NCBI GenBank assembly: GCA_029983595.1
Contig: JASBZD010000007.1
Coordinates: 1 to 25,091, forward strand
DNA length: 25,091 nucleotides
Source of the DNA: Peptoniphilaceae bacterium
GTDB taxonomy: Bacteria; Bacillota; Clostridia; Tissierellales; Peptoniphilaceae
Direction of reading: 5' to 3'
The position numbers and the translations under genes were made by a program. Each line of letters begins with the position of its first letter. The stretch's first letter is position 1. Under the pieces are notes generated by a model that was not told the origin of the DNA, did no database searches, and saw nothing but the letters and a program-made list of their open reading frames with translations. Shown here piece by piece: positions 15,650 through 22,644 of this stretch.

Positions 15650-16279
15650 ATGAATTATTATGCAGTAAAAAAAGGTAGAAATCCAGGAATTTACTTAACT
15701 TGGGCTGAATGCCAAAACGAGACAAAGGGCTTTTCTGGAGCAGAATTTAAAAAATTTAATAATTTAGAAGATGCAAAGGCATTTATAAATGGAAACTCTA
15801 TAAAATCAGCAGAATTAAAAGAAGAAAAAAGTGCTGATATAGACAAATTTATAGATTCTGACACGCTTATAGCTTATGTTGACGGGAGTTTTAATAAAAA
15901 AAATAGTAGCTATAGTTATGGTGCTGTCTTTTTAAAAGATGGAAAAGTCATTCATAAATCAAATAAGAGATATAAAAAAGATGAGTTTTCAGAGCATAGA
16001 AATGTAATTGGTGAGATAAGAGGCTCTGAATATGCTATGGATTATGCTATAAAAAATAACTATAAAAAGCTTATTCTACATTATGACTATGAGGGGATAG
16101 AAAAATGGGCTACGGGATCATGGAGGCGCAATAAAAAAGCCACGATTTTATATCATGAGTTCTATAAAGAGGCATCAAAAAATCTTGAAGTTATTTTTGT
16201 AAAAGTTTTAGCTCATTCAGGGGTAGAATATAATGAAATGGCAGATAAACTTGCCAAGTCTGCTATATTAGAAGACTAA
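15650..16279 (+). CDS. rnhA: Ribonuclease HI with N-terminal viroplasmin domain
   Basis: Removes the RNA strand of RNA-DNA hybrids. Residues 1-48 form the caulimovirus viroplasmin domain (YYAVKKGRNPGIYLTW, then GFSGAEFKKFNNLEDAKAF), which in eukaryotic RNase H1 binds hybrids. Residues about 72-207 form the RNase HI fold. The catalytic acids are Asp78 (AYVDGSF), Glu122 (GEIRGSE), Asp146 (HYDYEGIEKW) and Asp199 (NEMADKLA), with His189 the flexible-loop histidine. The length of 209 is standard for this two-domain type in Firmicutes. The Met is fixed by the domain start, yet no ribosome-binding site precedes it; the promoter abuts the ATG. It converges on the dCMP deaminase gene with a shared weak terminator. 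Confidence 0.93.
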   Translation: MNYYAVKKGRNPGIYLTWAECQNETKGFSGAEFKKFNNLEDAKAFINGNSIKSAELKEEKSADIDKFIDSDTLIAYVDGSFNKKNSSYSYGAVFLKDGKVIHKSNKRYKKDEFSEHRNVIGEIRGSEYAMDYAIKNNYKKLILHYDYEGIEKWATGSWRRNKKATILYHEFYKEASKNLEVIFVKVLAHSGVEYNEMADKLAKSAILED

Positions 16280-16284
16280 AATAG

Positions 16285-16307
16285 GGCGATATTTATCCGC
16301 CTTTTTT
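16285..16307. terminator. Bidirectional terminator between rnhA and the dCMP deaminase gene
   Basis: GGCGAT and ATCCGCC form a short stem with one bulged C and a four-base loop. Six T follow on the plus strand and an AT-rich run on the minus strand. The stem is short, so efficiency may be modest. Confidence 0.6.
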
Positions 16308-16734
16308 ATATTTCTACCTTAACTATCTCTATATTATTTTTTTCAAATAATTCTACTGCATATTCATCTACTCTATAAGCATTTAGATAATATACTTTAG
16401 AAATTCCAGCTTGGATAAGCGCTTTTGTGCAATTTAGGCATGGAAAATGAGTAACATATGCCTTAGATCCTCTGGTACCAATTCCTTCTTTTGCACAATA
16501 TAATAAAGCATTCATCTCAGCATGAATAGTCGCTATACAATGCCCATCACGCATAGTGTGGCCTATATCGTCACAATGAGGGTTTCCTGCTACTGATCCA
16601 TTATATCCAGTAGAAACTATTCTATTATCCTCATTTACTAAAACACAACCCACAAAAGCTCTATCACAAGTCGATCTTGATGCTACCATTGTAGCTATTT
16701 CCATAAAATAGACATCCCAGCTTTTTCTAGCCAT
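16306..16734 (-). CDS. dCMP deaminase family protein
   Basis: A zinc-dependent cytidine/deoxycytidylate deaminase of 142 residues that most likely converts dCMP to dUMP, feeding thymidylate synthesis. The catalytic motif is His71-Ala-Glu73 in ATIHAEMNALL, and the remaining zinc ligands are Cys99 and Cys102 in FPCLNCTKAL. The N-terminal VASRSTCDRAFVGCVLV and the GYNGSVAGNPHCDD segment, with further His and Cys residues, are typical of dCMP deaminase and of the related ComEB. The gene has a GGAGG ribosome-binding site, is single, and diverges from mscL. The family is certain; the dCMP rather than free-nucleoside substrate follows from the extra His/Cys segment. Confidence 0.9.
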   Translation of the reverse strand: MARKSWDVYFMEIATMVASRSTCDRAFVGCVLVNEDNRIVSTGYNGSVAGNPHCDDIGHTMRDGHCIATIHAEMNALLYCAKEGIGTRGSKAYVTHFPCLNCTKALIQAGISKVYYLNAYRVDEYAVELFEKNNIEIVKVEI

Positions 16735-16863
16735 TTATTACCTCCAATTTTTAAAGTCTTTGTAAAATTATAATGAAAATTACTCTTATAAGTATATTTT
16801 ACATAATAATGGGTAAAAGTGTAACGAAATTATTTTTTTAAAATTATATTTAAGGAGGAAATT

Positions 16864-17310
16864 ATGTGGAAAGAGTTTAAAGAATTTATTAATCAGGGTA
16901 ACGTGATGGACATGGCTATCGGTATAATTATCGGTGGTGCATTTGGTAAAATCGTATCTAGCTTAGTAGAAGATATCCTAATGCCAGTAATCGGGTTAAT
17001 AACTGGTGGGAACGGTATGGAAAGCCTATTCTACGCACTTGATGGAAACACATATACATCTATCGAAGCAGCTCAAGCAGCGGGAGTAGGAACTATTAAT
17101 TATGGTATGTTTATAACTGCGATAATTGACTTTTTAATTATTTCTTTTGTAATCTTTTTAATGATTAAACAAATAAATAAACTTAAAAAACCAGCTGTAG
17201 AAGAAGTTACTACTAAAAATTGTCCATACTGTTTAACAGAAATCCCTCTAGAAGCTACAAGATGTCCACATTGTACATCATCTCTAGAAGATGGACATAC
17301 CCACGCGTAA
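16864..17310 (+). CDS. mscL: Large-conductance mechanosensitive channel with C-terminal zinc ribbon
   Basis: A pentameric membrane channel that opens under membrane tension and protects against sudden drops in osmolarity. The N-terminal amphipathic helix and first pore helix are clear (KEFINQGNVMDMAIG, then GGAFGKIVSSLVEDILMP, residues 6-41). A periplasmic-type loop runs over about residues 45-80, and the second membrane helix covers about 82-101. In place of the plain helical tail, residues 118-140 hold two CPxC-type pairs, Cys120/Cys123 and Cys134/Cys137, which form a zinc ribbon, then a His-containing end. This variant occurs in other Firmicutes. The 148-residue length is slightly above the usual 130-140 because of it. 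Strong ribosome-binding site AAGGAGG; single gene with its own terminator. Confidence 0.95.
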   Translation: MWKEFKEFINQGNVMDMAIGIIIGGAFGKIVSSLVEDILMPVIGLITGGNGMESLFYALDGNTYTSIEAAQAAGVGTINYGMFITAIIDFLIISFVIFLMIKQINKLKKPAVEEVTTKNCPYCLTEIPLEATRCPHCTSSLEDGHTHA

Positions 17311-17320
17311 AAATAAATTT

Positions 17321-17345
17321 CCAGGCAATAAAGCCTGGTTTTTTT
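17321..17345 (+). terminator. Terminator after mscL
   Basis: A perfect six-pair stem CCAGGC/GCCTGG has a six-base loop and is followed by seven T. Confidence 0.93.
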
Positions 17346-17413
17346 ATGTAAAAATCTACAGAATGGGTATAAAATATTTATTAAGGAAATTTTAATTATA
17401 TTAGGAGATTTTT

Positions 17414-19150
17414 ATGAATAAAGAATGGAATTTAAAAGAGTTTTTTGAAACAGACGAAGACTTTGAAAAAGAGTTAAAGGCTTTATCTAGTAAACTAGAT
17501 ACATTAGAGGAGTTATCAAAAAATCTAGGTGATAATTTTTTAGAATTTTTTACTAAAGTATTTGAAATTATGCCAAGATTTGAGATAGAAGCATATAGTA
17601 CTTTTAATCTACATAAGGATATGAGAGAGCCTAAATCTCAAGATATGGCCTCTAGAGTAGATTCACTAAGTGATAGATTTTCACTTATTATTTCAGGATT
17701 AGAGCCATATATTTTAAGCTTATCTGATGAAGATGCTAAAAAGTTTATTTCTGAAAATGATCTAGATATTTACCAAAACTTTTTTGATAGAATTTTAAGA
17801 AATAGAGAACACGTTTTATCTGAGAATGAAGAAAAAATAATTAACGCATTTAAACCGGTAGCAGGTGGATATAAAGAATCATACACAATGCTTAAAAACG
17901 CCGATTTAGAGTTTCCAAAACTAGAATCTAAAGATGTAAAACTTACAGAAGCTAATTATGTAGATTTATTAAAAGATGAAGATAGAGAAGTGCGTAAAGA
18001 AACTTTTACGAAATATTACGAAACTATGCGTAAGACACAAAATACTACAGCTAGTTTACTAAAAAATAATGTAAAAGCTCTTACTATTGAGGCAAAACTA
18101 CGTGGGTTTAATTCCGCACGTGAAATGGAGTTATTTACAGATAATGTAGATACTAAAGTTTATGATAATTTAATCGATGCGGTACATGAAAGTTTTGATA
18201 CTATTCATGATTATTATAAGATTAAAAAAGAAAAACTAGGTCTTGAAAAGATGCATATGTATGATGTATATCTACCTATGTCATCAGAATCTTCTAAAAA
18301 AATAGAATTTGAAGAAGCTAGAGATATAGTATTAGAAGCATTTAAGCCATTAGGTGACGAGTATATCGAAGTCTTAAAAGAAGGATTTGAAAATAATTGG
18401 ATAGATGTTTATCCATCTGAAGGCAAGATAAATGGGGCTTATTCATGGGGAGTATATGATCGTCATCCATTCGTATTACTAAATCATACTGACAATCTAG
18501 ATTCATTATTTACTTTAGCTCATGAACTAGGTCATGCTATGCATAGCTATTACTCTAATAAAAATAATGATTTTGTAAATTCTGATTATACGATTTTTGC
18601 TGCAGAAGTAGCATCGACAACGAACGAATTATTACTTTTAAATTATTTATTAGATAATACTAAATCTGATGAAGAAAGATTTTATCTATTAGATCATTAT
18701 GCAGATAGCTTTAAACAGACTGTATTTAGACAGACTATGTTTGCAGAGTTTGAAAAAATAACGCATGAAAAAACTGAAAAAGGTGAAGCGCTGACTCTAG
18801 AAAACTTTAATGAAATATATTATGACTTAAATAAAAAATATTTTGGAGAACATGTAATATCTGATAAAGAAATAGAATTTGAATGGGCGAGAATTCCTCA
18901 TTTTTATAGAAATTTCTATGTATATAAATATTCGACAGGTTTTTTATCAGCAGTAGTATTATCAGAAAAAATCTTAAGAGGTACTGACGAGGATAAAGAA
19001 AATTATCTAAACTTCCTAAAAGATGGTAACAACCACTTCCCAATTGATCAGCTAAGATCAGCAGGAGTAAAAATAGACGAAAAAGAAACTCTAAAATCTA
19101 GCTTAGACGTATTTAGAAAAGTAGTAGATGAACTAAAAGAGAGTATATAA
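17414..19150 (+). CDS. pepF: Oligoendopeptidase F
   Basis: A cytosolic zinc metallopeptidase of family M3B that cuts oligopeptides of roughly 7-17 residues taken up by the cell. At 578 residues it is near the usual 600. The zinc motif HELGH is at residues 370-374 within TLAHELGHAMHSYYS, and the third zinc ligand is Glu398 in AAEVASTTNELLL. The N-terminal half is the helical PepF domain. The late motifs EWARIPHFYRNFYVYKYSTG, with the conserved substrate-binding His and Tyr residues, are intact. A clear TTAGGAG ribosome-binding site supports the start. The M20 amidohydrolase gene follows after 73 bases in the same direction with no terminator between, suggesting joint expression in peptide use. 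Confidence 0.94.
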   Translation: MNKEWNLKEFFETDEDFEKELKALSSKLDTLEELSKNLGDNFLEFFTKVFEIMPRFEIEAYSTFNLHKDMREPKSQDMASRVDSLSDRFSLIISGLEPYILSLSDEDAKKFISENDLDIYQNFFDRILRNREHVLSENEEKIINAFKPVAGGYKESYTMLKNADLEFPKLESKDVKLTEANYVDLLKDEDREVRKETFTKYYETMRKTQNTTASLLKNNVKALTIEAKLRGFNSAREMELFTDNVDTKVYDNLIDAVHESFDTIHDYYKIKKEKLGLEKMHMYDVYLPMSSESSKKIEFEEARDIVLEAFKPLGDEYIEVLKEGFENNWIDVYPSEGKINGAYSWGVYDRHPFVLLNHTDNLDSLFTLAHELGHAMHSYYSNKNNDFVNSDYTIFAAEVASTTNELLLLNYLLDNTKSDEERFYLLDHYADSFKQTVFRQTMFAEFEKITHEKTEKGEALTLENFNEIYYDLNKKYFGEHVISDKEIEFEWARIPHFYRNFYVYKYSTGFLSAVVLSEKILRGTDEDKENYLNFLKDGNNHFPIDQLRSAGVKIDEKETLKSSLDVFRKVVDELKESI

Positions 19151-19159
19151 AACTTTAAA

Positions 19160-19187
19160 TTGCTACATTTTATAAAAAACATATAGA
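19160..19187 (+). promoter_or_regulatory. Possible promoter of the M20 amidohydrolase gene
   Basis: TTGCTA, 16 bases, TATAGA. It is weak but the only candidate in the gap after pepF; read-through from pepF is equally possible. Confidence 0.3.
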
Positions 19188-19223
19188 AAATCGGTTAAAA
19201 AGGTTTATAGAGAAGGGGTAAAA

Positions 19224-20423
19224 ATGAAAGAAAAATTAAAAGAGCTTATATTTAATGACGAAGAAAGAATTATTTCACAACGTAGAGAACTTCATAAACA
19301 CCCAGAACTAGCAATGGAAGAACACTGGACCAACGATTTTATTAAATCAGAGCTAGAAAGTATGGGCCTAAAAGTAAAACAACTTGAGCCCACAGGATTA
19401 GTAGCAGAAATAAATCCAGACTCCGATGGAAAAACGGTTTTATTGCGTGCTGACTTTGATGCGCTTCCAATTGAAGAAACTAACGAGTTTGAGTGGAAGA
19501 GTAAAAATGAGGGAAAATCACACGCTTGTGGACATGATACTCATACTGCGATGCTTTTAGGAGCTGCAAGAGCATTAAATGAAATAAAAGACGAGTTACC
19601 AGGCACAGTAAGGCTTTTATTCCAACCAGGAGAAGAAACTGGAGATGGTGGTAAGTCAGTAGTAAGACAAGGCGTTACTGAAGGCGTAGATAGTGGATTT
19701 GCTATCCATATATTCACTAACTTTTTAAGTGGAACTGCTGCTACTGGATATGGCGATGTAATGGCTGGAAACTTCTTCTTTGAAGCTAAATTTAAAGGAA
19801 GATCAGCCCATGGTTCTACACCATATGACGGCCATGACGCGATAATGATGCTAAATACTTTTATTAATGGCGCAAATGCAGTAATTAGTAGAAAAGTAGA
19901 TGCCTTAAATTCTCCAATAGTTCTAAATTTTGGAATAATTGAAGGGGGAGCAGTAGCTAACGCAGTAGCATCTGATGCAAAAATAAAAGGAAGTTTTAGA
20001 TTCTTTTCTAATGAATGGGCTGAAAAAGTATTAGAAGAATTAAAAACAATAGCAGATCTAGCGGCTAAAATGTATGGTGGAACAGCAGAATTTTCATCTA
20101 ACCAAGGAGCTGGACCAGTATTAAATGAAGAAAAATCTACTGATCTATCTGTAAAAGTAGCTAAAGACATATTTGGTGAAGATAAAGTAAGTACAGATAT
20201 GAAAGTAGCAGGTTCAGAGGACTTTGGATTCTTACTAGCTGGATTTGAAGGCCACGAAGGAATGCCAGGAACATATATGTGTTTAGGCGCTAGAGATCCA
20301 GAAAATGAAAAAACTCATGCGCTAAACCACTATCAGGACTTTAACCCTGATGAAAATGCGTTTAAATATGGATCTTTATTATTAGCTAGATATGCTTATG
20401 AATTCTTAACAGAAGATAAGTAA
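19224..20423 (+). CDS. M20 family amidohydrolase / N-acyl-amino-acid deacylase
   Basis: A cytosolic metal-dependent hydrolase of the M20D subfamily, which removes acyl groups from N-acylated amino acids (hippurate hydrolase, N-acetyl-diaminopimelate deacetylase and aminoacylase types). At 399 residues the length is typical. The metal-site motifs are the RELHKHPELA start (residues 21-30), RADFDALPI (75-83), ACGHDTH with Cys102, His104 and His107, QPGEETGDGG with Glu137 and Glu138, and His162. The small dimerisation domain is at about 180-300, and GSEDFGF lies near the C-terminus. It probably shares a transcript with pepF and ends at a strong terminator. Substrate within the subfamily cannot be fixed from motifs. 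Confidence 0.91.
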   Translation: MKEKLKELIFNDEERIISQRRELHKHPELAMEEHWTNDFIKSELESMGLKVKQLEPTGLVAEINPDSDGKTVLLRADFDALPIEETNEFEWKSKNEGKSHACGHDTHTAMLLGAARALNEIKDELPGTVRLLFQPGEETGDGGKSVVRQGVTEGVDSGFAIHIFTNFLSGTAATGYGDVMAGNFFFEAKFKGRSAHGSTPYDGHDAIMMLNTFINGANAVISRKVDALNSPIVLNFGIIEGGAVANAVASDAKIKGSFRFFSNEWAEKVLEELKTIADLAAKMYGGTAEFSSNQGAGPVLNEEKSTDLSVKVAKDIFGEDKVSTDMKVAGSEDFGFLLAGFEGHEGMPGTYMCLGARDPENEKTHALNHYQDFNPDENAFKYGSLLLARYAYEFLTEDK

Positions 20424-20438
20424 ATTAAACTAAGACTT

Positions 20439-20471
20439 AGGCAGTCAGAAAAAAATGACTGTCTATTTTTT
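20439..20471 (+). terminator. Terminator after the M20 amidohydrolase gene
   Basis: AGGCAGTCA and TGACTGTCT pair over nine positions (one G-U) around an eight-base A-rich loop, then A and a run of T. Confidence 0.88.
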
Positions 20472-20496
20472 ATTCTATTTGTGCGACAAATGGTGT

Positions 20497-20523
20497 AAAA
20501 AAAATGGCCATTTAAATGACCAT
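20497..20523 (-). terminator. Terminator after the EFR1-type gene
   Basis: Read on the minus strand: ATGGTCAT and ATGGCCAT pair around TTAA (one G-U), followed by eight T. It starts just after the stop codon of the minus-strand gene. Confidence 0.8.
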
Positions 20524-20526
20524 TAA

Positions 20527-21285
20527 TTATTCTTCTTCCAATAAATCTGGATGCAGATATTGTCCATTACCTTTAGAATTACCATATTCTATCGCATTAG
20601 TCGGACAAGTATTTAGACATCTCATACATAATAGACACTGTTTTTTTACCCATTCAGGGACCCCAAAATGTAGCTCAATAGCGCCTATTGGACAGTATCT
20701 TTCGCACGCCCCACACATAATGCACATATCATTAACTTTAAATTTATGAGTTTTTCTAGAATTTAAAAAGCTCTCATACATAGTTTTTGCGGCAGTTTTA
20801 CCTATAACTGTGCCGATATTATTGCCATGCTCTTTAGCATTAATAATTTTTTTTATATCCTCAATTTTTTCGTCAGCTTTTTTATTTATCTCATCATTTA
20901 ACTTCTTATCAGAGATATTAAACATCGGCGCAAAGTTTTCAGGCATATTAATAAAATATGACGCATCTAACTTCATACCTTTTTCTTTTAAAATATCATT
21001 TACCATATTTCCAGTAATACCCGGCATCCCGTCACATGTAGTTATAAAAAATATATATGGTTTTTCTCCAAACCTAAAATCAGCTTTTTCTAAAAAGATT
21101 TTCATAATAGTAGGAAGACCTGCCGCATATGTAGGTGCTAAAATCCCCAGCCTATCATCATCGATCTCGATCCTTCCAGTTTTTTTAACATCTATATCCT
21201 CTATATTTATAACTTTTTCATCTGGATATTTTAATTTATCTACGACATGTTTAGTATTGCCAGTTCCAGAAAAATAAAATAACAT
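20527..21285 (-). CDS. EFR1-type flavodoxin-ferredoxin fusion
   Basis: A 252-residue cytosolic redox protein. Residues 1 to about 150 form a flavodoxin-like domain with the FMN phosphate loop FSGTGNT at residues 5-11 and the later LAPTYAAGLP. Residues 185-235 form a two-cluster ferredoxin domain: Cys188, Cys191, Cys194 and Cys198, then Cys217, Cys220, Cys223 and Cys227, each ending with the CP that feeds the other 4Fe-4S cluster. This is the arrangement of the EFR1 family found in anaerobic Firmicutes; its physiological partner is not settled. The gene is single, has AAGGAG before the ATG and its own terminator, and shares a 343-base AT-rich upstream region with the secreted orphan. Confidence 0.9.
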   Translation of the reverse strand: MLFYFSGTGNTKHVVDKLKYPDEKVINIEDIDVKKTGRIEIDDDRLGILAPTYAAGLPTIMKIFLEKADFRFGEKPYIFFITTCDGMPGITGNMVNDILKEKGMKLDASYFINMPENFAPMFNISDKKLNDEINKKADEKIEDIKKIINAKEHGNNIGTVIGKTAAKTMYESFLNSRKTHKFKVNDMCIMCGACERYCPIGAIELHFGVPEWVKKQCLLCMRCLNTCPTNAIEYGNSKGNGQYLHPDLLEEE

Positions 21286-21628
21286 ATTTGCTCCTTAATA
21301 GTAGTTGATATTAAGTAAAATTTACTATTACTAATTTTAAATATAAAAAATTAAATTCCTATAAATATTTTGGTAATAGCAAACTCATTAAAGTAATTAT
21401 AAACTATATAATCTAAAATTAAAATAATTATAATAATACAGCCCATAAAACCCTTATTAGACTAAAATCGAATAATAATAAAATTTCAAAAGATTAATGT
21501 AAAAAATGAAACATATCTGTACAAATGTGTAAGAATTGTGATATACTAACTTACTGATTGTGAATTTAAAACTAAGAAATTAAAAAGACAGACAGTAGCC
21601 AGGTTTAGATGTAAAAAAAGGAGAACTC
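21286..21628. other. AT-rich divergent intergenic region
   Basis: A gap of 343 bases between the EFR1-type gene (minus) and the secreted orphan (plus). It contains an odd-length palindrome AGTAAA-A-TTTACT at 21314-21326, the promoter of the rightward gene and its roughly 75-base leader. I see no small ORF with a ribosome-binding site, no tRNA and no recognised riboswitch in it. Confidence 0.6.
21518..21547 (+). promoter_or_regulatory. Promoter of the secreted orphan gene
   Basis: TGTACA, 18 bases, TATACT. The -35 hexamer is itself a palindrome in an imperfect ACAYAT...ATGTGT surrounding, so it might double as an operator. The transcript leader would be about 75 bases. Confidence 0.5.
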
Positions 21629-22504
21629 ATGGCCCAAACTAAAATTTTAAAAGCTATATTGGCCCTTATACTAACCATAGCATTAATATCATCGCCCTCA
21701 TTAGCTAAAGAAAATGTGCCAAAACTACATAGTTCCCAGTTTGAAACTAATGATAAAAAATTATATAAAAAGCTAGAAGGAAAATATCAAGATTTATATG
21801 AGGAAGATATAAAAAACTTTAAAAATCCAGCAGATTACTTTCAGGAAAATAAAGAAGATATAACTAGAATCGACCCTAGTAAATTAAAAATAAAGAAAAC
21901 TGCTCCAGTCTATACTAAATCAGCAGCTTGGAGAACTATGGATGAGCTATTATCTAAAGACTCATTAAAAAAATCATTTAAAATATTTGAAAATATTGTA
22001 GGTCCGTTAAATAAAATCTCAATATCTAGAGCACTACTCGACATGACTAAATTAAACCTAGACCTAGCGTTATTAAATTCAGATAATGAAAAGAACGCGA
22101 TGGAAAAAGAGATAAAAACAGCCCTATTATTATCTCCATTGATATTAGATAAATATAATGAAGAAAATCTGACAGAAAACCAAGAAGAATTAAATGATAT
22201 ATTATTAAAAGCTAACATAGAATATAGATCCAGCATAAAAAGTAATAAAATAACAAATGATAAATTATTTAATAAAGCAATAATCTTAACCAAAAAAGAT
22301 ATACCATATAATAGCGAAAAGATAATATTTAAAGAAATAAATAAAGAAAAGACATATATAGTTCCACTGACCATAGACGATAAAAATAATAAAAATTCAC
22401 AGAAAAAGCAAAAATCATTAAATACACCAGAAAAACTGGAAATAGAAATACCAAAATCTAACCCAGAGCCGAATTTTAAAGAATTATCATATAATAACCA
22501 TTAA
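21629..22504 (+). CDS. Unrecognised secreted protein
   Basis: A 291-residue protein that I cannot assign to a family. It has a clear signal peptide: Lys-containing start, hydrophobic residues 9-20 and probable cleavage after Ala26 (SLA). The mature part is highly charged, rich in Lys, Glu, Asn and Leu, and mostly helical in appearance, with an Asn/Lys-rich low-complexity stretch near residues 250-265. There is no lipobox, no membrane anchor, no Cys, no LPXTG and no SLH motif in the mature chain. The start has a good ribosome-binding site (AAAGGAG) and the gene has its own promoter and terminator. It lies just upstream of two SLH surface-protein genes in the same direction, so a surface role is plausible but unproven. 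Confidence 0.8.
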   Translation: MAQTKILKAILALILTIALISSPSLAKENVPKLHSSQFETNDKKLYKKLEGKYQDLYEEDIKNFKNPADYFQENKEDITRIDPSKLKIKKTAPVYTKSAAWRTMDELLSKDSLKKSFKIFENIVGPLNKISISRALLDMTKLNLDLALLNSDNEKNAMEKEIKTALLLSPLILDKYNEENLTENQEELNDILLKANIEYRSSIKSNKITNDKLFNKAIILTKKDIPYNSEKIIFKEINKEKTYIVPLTIDDKNNKNSQKKQKSLNTPEKLEIEIPKSNPEPNFKELSYNNH

Positions 22505-22530
22505 TAGTCTTCTTATAAAGGCTATTTTTT
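22503..22530 (+). terminator. Terminator after the secreted orphan gene
   Basis: AATAGTCTT and AAGGCTATT pair over nine positions (one G-U) around a six-base loop, followed by six T. The stem begins inside the stop codon. Confidence 0.85.
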
Positions 22531-22583
22531 GTATAAATCAATGGAAATAAGCACAAATCCTAATATTAAAATAGCGTAAAATA

Positions 22584-22592
22584 TGTTAAAAT
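22584..22592 (+). promoter_or_regulatory. Extended -10 element of the first SLH gene
   Basis: TGTTAAAAT has the extended TGn form. It predicts a start of transcription near 22599, immediately before a small hairpin at 22601-22615. No good -35 hexamer is seen. Confidence 0.45.
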
Positions 22593-22600
22593 GATATAAA

Positions 22601-22615
22601 GATACGATAAGTATC
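22601..22615 (+). other. Hairpin at the predicted 5' end of the SLH mRNA
   Basis: GATAC-GATAA-GTATC, a five-pair stem with a five-base loop, would sit within two bases of the predicted transcript 5' end. An alternative pairing uses ATGATA at 22591-22596 with TATCAT at 22612-22617, which would work as a DNA site instead. Confidence 0.4.
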
Positions 22616-22644
22616 ATGAAAATTAATAGGAGGTCTTAAAAGAC

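Noticed and set aside
16864..17310. Cys-rich tail of MscL as a novel fusion
   Set aside because: A zinc-ribbon tail on MscL is known from other Firmicutes, so it is a variant rather than a new fusion.
18807..19043. 78-residue minus-strand frame at the end of pepF
   Set aside because: Antisense to the conserved C-terminal motifs of PepF, with no start signals.
19541..20170. 209-residue minus-strand reading frame inside the M20 gene
   Set aside because: It lies wholly opposite a well-supported enzyme gene with all catalytic motifs, and it has no recognisable domain or ribosome-binding site.
20810..21277. 155-residue hydrophobic plus-strand frame opposite the EFR1-type gene
   Set aside because: The hydrophobicity is the complement of Lys/Glu-rich codons; the minus-strand gene has flavodoxin and two-cluster ferredoxin motifs. 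The small frame at 20516-20749 is likewise a shadow.
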